Both the position numbers and the translations under genes were made by a program. Positions 26,531 to 64,000 of a DNA stretch of 64,000 nucleotides are shown here, one piece after another; the stretch's first letter is position 1; every line of letters starts with the position of its first letter. Source of the stretch: Parus major (lineage: Eukaryota > Chordata > Aves > Passeriformes > Paridae); contig NC_031799.1 in NCBI RefSeq assembly GCF_001522545.3, positions 36,753,522 to 36,817,521 of the forward strand, written 5' to 3'. The notes below the pieces were generated by a model that saw nothing but the letters and a program-made list of their open reading frames with translations, had not been told where the DNA came from and did not search any database.

Positions 26531-28715
26531 TGGAAGACAGCATAAGTAAAGCAAGACCTATTTTTTTAAAATGGAATTTTTAATGTTCTGGCCAGGACCT
26601 AAACTTAGGGCAAACAGTTTATTATGTTTCCACTCAGAAGACATTTAACAGGATGTTGTACCCCCTGCAAAACTGAGGAAAGTTGAAGACAGTAATTATT
26701 GTGGCTTTTTGTTATAAAGCTGCTAATGATCCCAGTCTTTTTTTTTAGCCATGCTGAATCACCAAAACGCTGTGTTTCATATTTGTGTATCTTCTGTATT
26801 TCTCTGGTATTTTTAGCAATTGTTGTAGGGAAAAACTAAATGGCAGACAGGAATTTTCTTTTGCATGTTTAAAAGCTTCCCAGAATTAATTCTTTCTGTG
26901 GTCCATTTCTAGGCTAATGAGGACATGAATGATATATTTTTGTAATCTCTTTGTGACAATAAGGAGAATTACTTTCATAATTTCAATTACTATCCCAAAC
27001 ATCAAACACAGACTTCAAGTTTGCAATCCTCCTTCTGCTTTTTTGGAACTTTGTTTCTCCCAAGGTCTGTGGAACAGAAAAGCAATTATCCCTTTTTGCT
27101 TTGACATAAAGAGCAAACAAAAGCATGAACAATAGCCCTTTTAAAAACTTTCAAATAAAAGCAATTTATATTCTGAAGTGGAGGATCTAACACTGGACAT
27201 AACTTGGTTTTTGCAAGTTACTATTTCTCATTCTGCCTTAAACATGATTGTTTTGCTTACTGTCCTTTCAAAATAAGCACAAGATAAAAAAGGGAATTTG
27301 AATTCTTGTTTGGGGATGTTTTAGCGAATATTGAGCTTTCTTATTATGCAAATGAATTAATAGTATTTTACAGTTACCCTGTCAAAACGTCTGTGTGCTC
27401 TACATATGTTAGTACAGAGATGAAAAAGCTCTTGTCAGATTTTTTTCTGCTTTTTTCAACACTTGATGAAATCATTTGAAGATACTGAGACTGAAACAGT
27501 ATTTACTGGTTCCTGAAGTCCAGCTGTGTGCTCCATAAAAAATTGCATTACTGTAGTAATAAAGCTGCATTCAACAACTTGAAAGCTGCCTGTACAGACT
27601 CTCTTCAGGTCTCATATGCTTATAAACTAGGATGAAATCTTTGGGTATAAACTATTTTTCCCTAACATCTGTGCCTTTTTCACTGCATGAAAGAGAGTCT
27701 GTAAACTTAATGTTTTTGGTATGCTGTTTTGTACCTACTGTTCAGTGAAGGATCTCCTGTCTTATTAACTTCACACTATTCAAGTAATTCTGAAACCAAA
27801 ATCCTCACTTCCTTGCAGGAGTCTTAAAAATTTTATTTTTTTTTTTAAATACAGTGATGTTCACCACTTTATTTACCAAAGTTAAAGTAATAGAGGGCTT
27901 ATGTCCTGGCCTTCCTTTGTTTAGATACCTACATGTTAATGTTGAACACACACTAATAGTTTAATGCATCATAAGCAGATTGATTAAGTCTTAACAGGCA
28001 TCATGGGTTTTCACTGGCTTGTATCTGTAGTCATTTCCACCTAAAAATACAAAAGGATTGAAGCCACCTATAATTTCAGGCACAGCAAACAGAATATTTA
28101 ATATGGTAGAAAAAACTGTAGCACAGGACTTTCACAGGGATAAAACTGCCACAGAACTTTATTTAAATGAAGATATTAAACAATACTCAAAAAAGCAACA
28201 TTTGCATACATTGAGTAAATATGGTCAGTTAATGAAGGGAAACAAAACAAGACTCTTTTGCTCCAGGGTTTTAAATAATCTGTTTCTTCTAGGGGCAATT
28301 ATGCCATGCCTAGTTTAAATGGCTCTTCATCTCTCCTAGATCTGTCAACACTTGCTAATAGAGTGAGGTTACAAACCCTTTCCCTGGTTCAGTAGCACAG
28401 TTCCTATACCTTTTCCATGCTGTGAGAAAATAAATATATTAACATGGAAATTGTGTCAGTATAAGGAAACACACTGGATATTTTTGCTATCATATGGATA
28501 CCTCTGGTATCACCTCATTTATGGGTCAATCGCTGACTATTCAATACAGTAGAGTAAATTGAAACACACCAGAGGAAGAAGGTTAAGTCTTATTTAATGA
28601 TTCCTGCTAGCGTTTCATGGTCAATACTTGTTGAAAGACACCTCCTTCACCACTCCATTAGGCCAAATCTTGCCTCATCATTAAAGACACCCATTCAACA
28701 GGAGAATCGCCAGGG
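26531..28715. other. Intergenic, nothing recognised
   Basis: AT-rich unique sequence without coding signal. Confidence 0.5.
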
Positions 28716-28722
28716 AAACACA

Positions 28723-28862
28723 ATATAAATATGGCCTTTGGTTCACACTCATTGCTGCTTGGAAAGTCTCCTGTCCACAAAAATGGCTTTCCTCCCTAGC
28801 ACTTCCACAGCACTGGTGTGCAACCTTCTGCTGTTTATTGTGTTATATTTACTGGCATCCAG
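28723..28862 (+). other. TATA box plus signal-peptide-like ORF (speculative first exon)
   Basis: A TATAAAT element near 28723-28730 lies about 55 bases before an ATG at 28783. The ATG opens MAFLPSTSTALVCNLLLFIV followed by LYLLASR, with the short polar start, hydrophobic core and Ala-Ser end typical of a secretory signal peptide. The stretch ends at CCAG|GTGTAT, a possible donor at 28862/28863. No matching second exon was found. In another frame the downstream sequence continues without stops into a polar segment with an NKT sequon. This could be a first exon, a decayed secreted-protein gene or coincidence. Confidence 0.15.
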
Positions 28863-29919
28863 GTGTATGGTGAAAATAATGAAATTTCAGATACATCAAC
28901 AGGAACTCTGTATAAAAATAAAACAGATCCTCCTCAGAACAGTCTTGCAGCTTTGAGACATGCTACATTCCACAGAATGTCATGTGGGCTGCTTTTTCAC
29001 AGTTTTATAATTCCTAAAGGGATTATTTTAATAACTGGCATCATGTGGGCATGTGAATATTTTGCATATGTAATACTATCAGGCTAAGTGTACTACCAGT
29101 CATCATAGCTCTTATTACAGCAATCAATATTTCATATCTTTAAATGATGTAATACAAATGCCCATCACATCTTACAAACCTTGATCTGGAAAGTACATTG
29201 ACCTACATTATGAAAGAAGCTTTCAAGGTTGTCAGTAAAAAGAAGAGAAAACAGGCTCATGCTGTACATGGCTATAGCCTTGAAGTTGTAAGTGATTAAG
29301 TTTGCAGGAAATAGTACTGTTTCTTCTTGCTGCATACCAGCAAATTTATTTTTTTCAATCAAGAAAATACCAAAACTTAATTAGCTGAAAAATTCACTGA
29401 GTAACTAAATTTTAGAAACTCAAGAGTTTTAGTGATCACAGACATTATACTGAATTTTTTTTTTACCTGAACTGTGTCATGTCCCACTCTCCCTCTTGTT
29501 TTTTATGCATTAAAAATTAGAACATTTAAGCTTCTGAAATCCCTTTTCCATATCCTTACTTTGCCACATCATAACCTCTTCTCTTCCTCTTTTGGAATAA
29601 TTTAAATCCTTAGCACTTAGAGACATATCAAACCTTTCAGCTGAGAGTGAGAAAATGTCTTTTCAAATTTCCTGAGAGTTAATCAGTCTCCAGAAGACAC
29701 ATTTGGCTTAAATGTCTCTTCCTGCAAACCCCAGAGCTCAATCAACACACAAGGCTTCCCACACATAAAGCTGGGATCTCAGACACATTCTTTCCACCCT
29801 TAAATCAGAAAATATTTCTAAAGTTTTGTTGTTGGACTCTGATTATGTTATTCCATTTGTATGAGCACCTGCTAAGGGTGAACACAAATCCTTGTGATGT
29901 AAATCACTAAATTTAACAG

Positions 29920-30275
29920 GGATGATGTTGTAGCTAAGATTCTGGTTCCAAATACCTGAAAGGAGGTTATAGCCAGGTGCGGATCTGTTTCTTTTTGTAA
30001 GTAGTAAGTGACAGGACAAAAGGAAATTACCTCAAGTTGCACCAGGGGAGTTTTTAGACAGGATACTAGCAAGGTGTTCTTCACTGAGAAGATTATCAAG
30101 TATCGGAATGGTCTGCCCAGGAAGGTGCTTAAGTCATTATTCTTGGAGCTATTTAAAAGGTGTTCAGATGTGGTGCTTAGGGACATGGTGGTGGTGGACT
30201 TTGCACTGCTAGGTTAATGGTTGGACTCAAAGATCTTTGATGACCTTCACCAGTAAAACAATTCTATGATTCTGT
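29920..30275 (+). mobile_element. CR1-type LINE 3' fragment, sense
   Basis: Ends with GGTTGGACTCAAAGATCTTTG and the terminal ATTCTATGATTCTGTG repeat, the hallmark CR1 3' tail. Upstream are recognisable CR1 segments (GATCAT-like, GACATGGTGGTGGTGGACTT). The frame is degraded. Confidence 0.85.
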
Positions 30276-31150
30276 GTTTTTGCTCACTGCCTATCATGGA
30301 CAAAAGGCAGCTGGGATTTCGTGATCTGCTAGTCAAAGTCCAAGTCTGCTGGTCATTCCAAGAAAGCTCTGAGGTCCAGGTAGGCCATGGTGGTGGTGGA
30401 GGGCAGGCTTCTATGCAATGTCCAGCCCCACAGAGAGACCCTGCTGCCCACTGGCACCCATTGGCATCAATAGCTCAGCCAGTGACTCCTACCTAGCTGC
30501 TCCCTGTTCTTCCCTAAGACTTCTATGCTGGTGTTTTCTTTCTTGAATCCTTGACTGGTCAATGATCCCATCTCAATCACCCTGCTCACACCTCCAGCAT
30601 TACCTTTCATACCACTGTGAGGATGTTCCCATAGGTGTGCCAGCAGCTAGGCCCCAGGTCAGCAAGCAGTGTCCCATCAGGGCCTCCAGCTATGGCATGG
30701 TGGGAAGCTCATGCAAGAATTGTGGATAGAGAGTTTCACAGGTGGCCAAGTCTTTGCTCAGGACCCATTTGATTCTTCTGTTCGCATCTACAAAACAAAG
30801 GGTACTGTGTTTATCTTACTACATTTTTTTCATTGACGGGGGACTTTGCCCATAGCCACTTTGCCCTGGTGGACAAGCCATGGAGGAGCATGAATCTTCT
30901 TAAACACTAGTCTGTGTGACCCATAATAATCACTAGTTGTAATTTATCTTTTTGTCCCTCTCACTGTACCATAGAGCACATCTGAGAGACAAAGGAAAAT
31001 GTGTCCTCCAATCTCTAGTTTGTGTGGCAGACACAGCGAGGTAATGATGTCAAGATGAAGACTTCTTCCTCTGCTGTGACTGACAGCATTTTCTCAACAC
31101 AGGAAGCTGTGTGAGAAGGAATGCCAAGTGACTTGGTTTCCTTATGACCA
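30276..31150. other. GC-richer stretch after CR1, origin unclear
   Basis: Mixed composition with short frames. I cannot assign it to a gene or a named repeat. Confidence 0.3.
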
Positions 31151-34100
31151 GGAGGCCTCTTGCATTCATCAGATTTGATCCATCTCCCTATTAGATTTTG
31201 GGGTCTTGTGCTTAGAATAAAGGGATTTTTAGAGTTAGTATGTCTATGAATTCACTCAGATCTGAAAAATTATTCTTCTAAAATATTGCTACTCATGTTC
31301 TAAACATTTTGTCTTTGGACAAAAGGAACAAGCACCTGACCTACTGACAAATGAGCTATTGTACTTGAACAGATGGATTGGGGAGTCTCCTTTCATTCTG
31401 GAACACAGTCAGGTGTATATTTGATAATAGCAGCATTTTCAAGCAACTCTGACTGATGGAATTCATAAGAGAAAGCTTTTGTTAACAGTGAGGTCAGACC
31501 CAAAAGAAGAGGACATCATCACTGGCTCATCACTTAAGCTAACATCACTGACTTGACTAGACTGGATGCTTTAGAAGAGCAAAGTAACCTAGAGCAAACA
31601 TGGATTAAACTAAGCAGGTGTAAAGTGTAGACAAGCACAGTGTCCTTTTAAATTGTACTTGTGTCTTTTGTGATTACACAAAAGCCAGAACAGGAGGATG
31701 ATTGTTGCAGAGAATCTAAAAATTTTGCAACAGTCTTCACAGGACAAAAACCTAAGGTATTTATTATTTTTAGAATACTATCTGACCCAGTTTAAGACTT
31801 TTCATTTGGCAGTATAAAGTACTAAACTTCATGGGATGATGATCAAGGCCAAGTGTTAAGGCAGTATGTTGGCTGAAGGTTTATGCAGGACATCTCATTT
31901 CAGTTTGTTTTCATAAAATGTACAGCCGAACCATTTTAATCTGAGGGGTCAGATGGACTATCATTAAACATTACATTAAACTTATATATCATTAAACATA
32001 ATATCATTAAACTTACATCAAAGTTTATGTAAATATGGTACCATTAAGCAAATACTATAGAAAGTATTAAAGATCATTTGTCTTCCTTACTCCTTACTCC
32101 TTGCTTCATGTCTTGTTTGTACTGAAATCTTTCCATGCCCATTTTCTTTTGGGAACAAAATGAGCATGAACATAATGCTATCAGCTAAGAGCATTTTATG
32201 CTACCATAGTAATTTATTATATTTATATGTAAGGAGGGACAGTGTAAAGTCCTCTTTTAGGTCATATGAAGTCAAGAAAAGTCCTATTTCAAGTTATTTA
32301 AATTCAATATCCCCTCTCCATGTTAACAGCAGCATTTCATGTATGGAAGTACTATTGTGGAATTTTGTTAGTCAGAGTCTTTTATTAGTTAGCATTCAGC
32401 CCAGTGAAAATTTATGGTAGTTATGTAATAATGAGGTTCTTCCAATCTACCATGAAAAAAGCTGCATGAGAAATAACCCCAAGCCAGAAAGAAGGGCACA
32501 CTCTATGTACATCTTGTGGTAAAGATGTTGTAGGGGCAACAAGAGGCAGCACCTGGTTGACATTTCATAACCACATAATTTAGATCAGCAAATCCTATGG
32601 GGGATCATTTCCTTTGAAGATAAACCCATATTTTGCACCAATGAGTCTTTCCAAACTGTTTCAAAAGCTGTACAAGAGCTCTAATAAGAGCCATACTGAG
32701 TGTACTAACACTACTGTATTTTGATGTGGATTTTTTGTTTCATTTTAAAAAAGGCAAAAAAAAATACAGCACCTAATTTTTCTAATAACCAGAAATAAGG
32801 CGGTGTCTTTCATAGTTGTGAAGTATTATTTAGGGACTAAATGAATTCTTTATATGATACTGTTAAAAGTAGCAAAGACAATGTATTCTTTACTAGGTGT
32901 CACAGCTGTTTGGCATTTTGTATTTAAAGTCCATCTTTCAAAGAAACCTTGTGTTAGTTTACTTAAGCAAACAAGGTGTGAGCTCACATCTCAAATGACT
33001 TGCATCCCAATCACTTTAGAAACATTGATAAAAGAAAGATATCCTAAGACTAATTTGACACTGTGACTATTGTAGATCCTTAAAATCATTTAGACAAAAA
33101 AGTCTGTGAAGCTGTTCAACTTAAAGTAACATGACAGGTACAGTTAAATAAATTGCAAATGTTATTTCCAGAAGCTACATTGATGATTTCTAGTAATCAC
33201 TTACTCTTTTTAGACAGCTGCATAACACTACATGACTTCATTTTATCTTGTTGGACTTTGCCTCAAAAAAATGTTGAAATCTCAAAATTGCTACTACAAA
33301 AAAGTATATAGCAAAAATAAATCAATGGCAGTCTGAGTTGGACTGTAAAACAATTATTGAGGATTAATCTTGTGCCTTTCCTAGATCAGATTAATATCCT
33401 ATTAAATGTGTGGGAGGGAAAGACTCTCACCAGAAGGCTCTTCTGTGTGATCTGCAAAGCCCTTCATTGTGGTTCATCGAGTCTTCATAAGTTTTACAAA
33501 CATTGCCAAATCTCAAAAACTTTAAATAGTTATAATTCAGTCAGTTAATATGCTACTCTAACCCTGTAGCACACTGAATTTAATTTCACAGATAACAAAA
33601 TATTTTTTTTTAAATGCTATGCATACTGCTGTCCTTACAGGTAAGAACATTGCTGCAAATGCTAGGATGAGGAATCCTTAATCATCACTATCCAATAATA
33701 GGGAAGCAAAAGATTGTAATTAATTCTTTATTATGCATTTTTATTAATAGGTATTGGTATTTGGGGCATGCATAATAACACTGCAACAATTAAATCTATC
33801 ACAGCATTACAACAGAACTTATCTAAAACTTGTATTTTTCATTTAGTGAACAGTGTTTGCTGCTTCTGCAGTCTTATTTGAGATTCAAACCAAACTCCCT
33901 GGTAAGTCAGGCTGATACATCCACCTTGAAAGATGCTCAGGCAAGATTTTGGCACAAGTTGCTTTAAGTTATATTACACCAGGGGATGTCACCAGTGAAG
34001 ACACAGTACCAAGATTTCTGATGCAACTTGAATTATTTCTGGAAAGGGAATAGAGTAATTCATTGTCCACCACCAGTTACTTAGAAGCAATTGACAGTAA

Positions 34101-34807
34101 ATGATACAGATGTAATTATTATTTATAGTCTTATTTGTTATTACTAGAGGAAGATCTAGGGATATGTTCTTTGCCTACACAGAACCAGTCATGCTTATAG
34201 CAAATACCATCATTTAAAACCAAAGACACATTGAAATCCCAGTGCATAGAATAAAGACAGTCAATTGTCTGGGACAGACCGTGCTCAATGACTGATTTGT
34301 GACAATCAAAGACGCTGCCGTTCTTTGCTATCATTCTGCCCATTTCTTCAGGGTGAATGCCACAGAAAGAGAATGGAATGTGTTGCTCAAGTGTTAGCTG
34401 TTCTTTTTTCAGCTAAACACCAGACTTGCCACCAAAACACATAAATGGGGCCACCGGCGTCTATCTGTCAACACCACTGAAACAATGGCTACAGGTATTG
34501 GAGAAGGGATAAACCGTATGAAGCAGTTCTCATTGTAGTTCTTCCCATGAGCTGGCATCCCTCTGAGCATGAATGGAGACTTTACCTTTCAAAAGGCAAG
34601 TACTGGAAAACATCTGTGGTAACAACCTTTGCATTTTCAACAATGTGTAAGACAGGGACAAAGTTCACCTCTTGCATTAGAATTACTCTGGTAGAAGCTC
34701 AGACCAGCATGCCAGAATGGCATCCAACACCTAAGTGAAATCTAATGCATAACTGCATTACAATCTAATGTATAATAAACATGTTATCCTTATAAAAGAG
34801 CCAGTAA

Positions 34808-34841
<34 letters not shown>

Positions 34842-36025
34842 GATTAAAAGCTGTAGGAGTCATGAGAAGAACAAATATACATATGTACTCAGGAGGAAAA
34901 GACAATTTTGTACTACTAAGCCACAATTCTTTCTAAATGGATGAAGTATATTTCTATTCTTGCCAGTAGTTCAAAAATAGCATTCCAAGATTAATACAAA
35001 TTCAAATGAAACTTAAGGAGACATGCACAATGGAGTTAACAAACACGTGGCATCCTGCATTCTCTGAAATGTAAGTGAAACTGTTTATGAATAATTTTAT
35101 TTATCAATACTACTCCCACTGAAGGAGGAGCTCTGAAGGAGGAAAATGTATTTATGCAGATAAGTAGTATAAGATTGACAGGGCAGTATGAGCATTCTGA
35201 ACTGCTGTCATTGGACTGAAAAATAATTCAAATTCTCCGGCAAGGTTAATTCTTCTATTTGACAGATTCCCAAATTTCTCTGATTTCAATGCAGAGGGCT
35301 CTTCCTTTAACAGAGTAATAAATAAATTTTCTTACTTACAGTGTGTAGTTCACAGAACACAAGGAAAGATAATTTTCACTACAGAGAAAAACTTACAAAG
35401 GAACAAGACTCTAAATGCTTCCAACTTTCCCATGTTTTTCATCCCTACATGTGTCCACATGTTTATTAATATAAATTTAAGCCTTTAAACAAAAATACAG
35501 TCACATATAACAAGGGATCAAAACCCCTTCCCCAGTTTCAGAGTCAGAATACTATGGACAGGTGTTACCAACAAATGCTGAATCTGAAAGCACATATCCT
35601 GGTGCAATCCATCTCCTGGCTGAAAAACACCGATACAGTTAATTCTCATAGATTTTATTCTATTTTAATCACTCTACTGAAGACATCCTTCCCCTCCAAA
35701 ATACAGTTTTATTTGGAACAACAAACATACAGAAAATCCCCATCAGTTAAAAACCTGCTATAAATTAGAAATGTTATTCTTCATGTTCTTAAAGCCCTTG
35801 CACATGCAGAAGAAAATGAATGCCACAACTGGGTCACATCAAGTAAAAATAAATTTTCAAAGTATTTTTCATTGCAAAACATGTCAGTTCTGTAAACCAT
35901 GGACTACAACTTTCTTCATTTCTCTATTAAATCTTATTTTAAGCAGAGGCAAGAAGCAATAAGAATTAGAAGACAATAGGAGAAGATGAAGAAGTACAAA
36001 ACACATCCCTGACAGCTTGACTTTA
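31151..36025. other. Intergenic, nothing recognised apart from a T-run
   Basis: AT-rich sequence containing ATTAAAC-type local repeats near 31965-32020 and a homopolymer at 34811-34838. No exon or named transposon seen. Confidence 0.5.
34811..34838. repeat. Poly(T) run of 28
   Basis: Twenty-eight consecutive T, followed by AGAGATTAAAAG. The minus-strand sequence before the corresponding poly(A) has no AATAAA, so I do not call a retrocopy. Confidence 0.95.
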
Positions 36026-36029
36026 AACA

Positions 36030-36150
36030 TGAAGAATACAGAGCCACAGAATAATTATTCAGCCTGGAAGAGACCTCAGGAAGTTACACTCCAGTCTCCT
36101 TATCAGAGCAGAGTTAGCACTAGGTTGCAATCAGGCAAAAAAGGTTTCAA
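36030..36150 (-). mobile_element. CR1 3'-tail remnant
   Basis: Antisense CR1 end: CACAGAATAATTATTCAGCC, GGAAGAGACCTCAGGAAGTT and AGAGCAGAGTTAGCACTAG resemble the terminal CR1 segment. About 120 bases, degraded, just beyond the proposed AGTPBP1 3' UTR. Confidence 0.65.
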
Positions 36151-36514
36151 CTGAAATGCATCATCCCCCTAAAGCAGTTGAATTGGGTATATAGTTAACG
36201 TGCCTCTGGTAAAGAGAACATTTTTAAACTGTGTGCATATTCAAGAAGAAAAACAGAGCAGCTGTGTAGCTGAATATATATAGAGTGTACATACCTGAGC
36301 TCTTCCTGTAGACATGTACACTTAACAAGAAAACTTCTTCAAATTAAATCATGCCTATTTTATGGGTGAGTTTTATACCAGAGTCTAGTTCTTCTAAGCA
36401 CAGTCTGCTTTGGTCACTGTGCAAAATTCTTGAACTCTGAACAGACATTAGTAAGAATTTTCACTTAATACTGTGGCAAAAACACATAATCATAAGAAGC
36501 AAGAAACAAGTGTT

Positions 36515-37059
36515 ATTCGTACATCGTGTTCTCACTTTTAATTTAGTAATTACTGAATGGTTTCAGAGCAGGCACTACATTGCTTCAAACACAATCAAGT
36601 ATCATTGAAATAATGTTGAAAAATAACCTCTTCACCTCCTTATACACACGCGCATATACACAGACACACAAATTAATTTAGAAAATCTGTACATCTGTAT
36701 TTTTCAGGAAGCAACTCAAAGGAATAATGTACCACAAAAAGTTAGTTTCTGTACCTTGAAACACTAAAAATTATAAACCATTTTTCTGAAGATGGGGTTT
36801 AAGGACACAAAATGCCATGCAGTACTATTTAGTAGAAAATGAACTGGTAAATAAATTTATCTATTTAGGGCTTAAAGAATACACAGAAGTCCTTAAATAA
36901 AACAAATGCAAATTTATCAGAAATATTTACTGTCCTTGAGCTATGCAGGCCCCAGTTATTTGTGTTAACTGAAGCTTTATCCCCTTTATAGAAAACAGCA
37001 AGGAAAGATTACTGGAAATCCAGGATACTTTATTTTCTGTTACTGGCAGCAAAGCTGGT
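36515..37059 (-). other. AGTPBP1: Probable AGTPBP1 3' UTR (end uncertain)
   Basis: AT-rich sequence directly downstream of the stop codon. On the minus strand an AATAAA hexamer lies at 37034-37029, only 26 bases past the stop, and an ATTAAA hexamer at 36542-36537. Further AATAAA copies occur at 35713-35708 and 35659-35654. I chose the ATTAAA site as a plausible end because a CR1 remnant begins further out near 36150. Which site is used cannot be decided from sequence. Confidence 0.35.
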
Positions 37060-63376
<26,317 letters not shown>

Positions 63377-64000
63377 CTATATCAAAAAAATTAAGGTAAT
63401 ACACAAATTAGAGTAGTTTTTTTCACTCTGTTGATTATTTCTAAACACACATTCTAAGAGTCAGAAGGTTTTTTAGTGACTGTATTTCTCTTCTATGTAC
63501 ATGCAGGTTAAATACAGGTTGCCACCAGCTTTAAAGATACTTTATTGTAACAGTGACACACACGTTTATTCTCATTGATAAAAGGTGAGCAAACAAAAAC
63601 AAGTAACACAATAAAACAAACAAAAAAGTAAGGAAACAGCTACCAACCAAGAAGGATTACATATTGATATGCTGTACCATATGATCCTGAGTTTTAGAAC
63701 TCCTCTACAATAATTCCACCACAAATTATAGAAGGCTCATCCCAAAGACCATGAGGTCAGTATTACTGGAAGTTACTAGTAAGAATTCAAGTAGGCATGC
63801 ATATATATGTTCCCTTAAAAGCTTCCCAGAAACAGTGTCCAATTTCTAAGAAAAGTCTAAAATATGAGCAGCTTAAATATTAGTCATGTGATTACAAAAT
63901 GAGATCCTGTATATTTCTATCACATATATTACTCTCTTTAGTAACTCAGAAAAAAACCCTCTTCACAACAGAGTAACCCAGAACTATCAAACGCAGAAAC

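Noticed and set aside
34811..34838. Poly(T) as the poly(A) tail of a minus-strand processed pseudogene
   Set aside because: No AATAAA precedes it on the minus strand and no protein-like sequence adjoins it.

Overview
The window is vertebrate, almost certainly avian, nuclear DNA. It is AT-rich with sparse coding sequence. It carries many CR1 LINE fragments (the dominant retroposon of birds and other sauropsids), some ending in the typical ATTCTATGATTCT-like 3' tail, plus two LTR-like elements of a type common in birds. There is no bacterial-style gene organisation; nearly all open reading frames over 60 codons are chance or transposon-derived.

The one gene I recognise with confidence is AGTPBP1 (cytosolic carboxypeptidase 1, CCP1/Nna1), on the minus strand. 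Its last eight coding exons lie between 63376 and 37060 (63232-63376, 60987-61140, 60068-60248, 58560-58689, 58070-58201, 56261-56437, 50903-51063, 37060-37237). All junctions are GT-AG, phases agree at every junction, and the spliced fragment encodes 418 residues ending in a TGA stop. It holds the whole M14 metallopeptidase core: the HPGE zinc motif, the NPDGV and NRQW segments, the DYHGH zinc histidine and the TMEST catalytic glutamate. From memory of the human protein (1226 residues; ligands H920, E923, H1017; catalytic E1102), a constant offset of 808 fits all four residues and the total length. The missing 5' exons must lie beyond the right edge.

Layout. 1-1250: intergenic, nothing recognised. 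1400-2285: CpG-island-like promoter region with two tandem CTCF-like motifs and a possible small two-exon ORF of unknown identity. 2400-3540, 6885-7045, 7876-9100 and 26287-26530: antisense CR1 fragments. 29920-30275: sense CR1. 9100-26280: mostly unannotated AT-rich intergenic DNA with a TA-repeat assembly gap at 20814-20845. 28720-28862: a speculative TATA box plus signal-peptide-like ORF. About 36515-37059: likely AGTPBP1 3' UTR. 37238-50902: the 13.7 kb last intron, which carries a long sense CR1 (about 40650-43082), two related LTR-like elements and an antisense CR1 split by one of them. 51064-63231: the remaining introns, with an ancient MIR-like relic near 52500-52850 and an unidentified GC-richer block at 61490-62850.

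I found no prokaryotic mobile element, CRISPR array, rRNA or tRNA gene. The items closest to something undescribed are the CpG-island ORF, the signal-peptide ORF at 28783 and two near-perfect palindromes. All are tentative.
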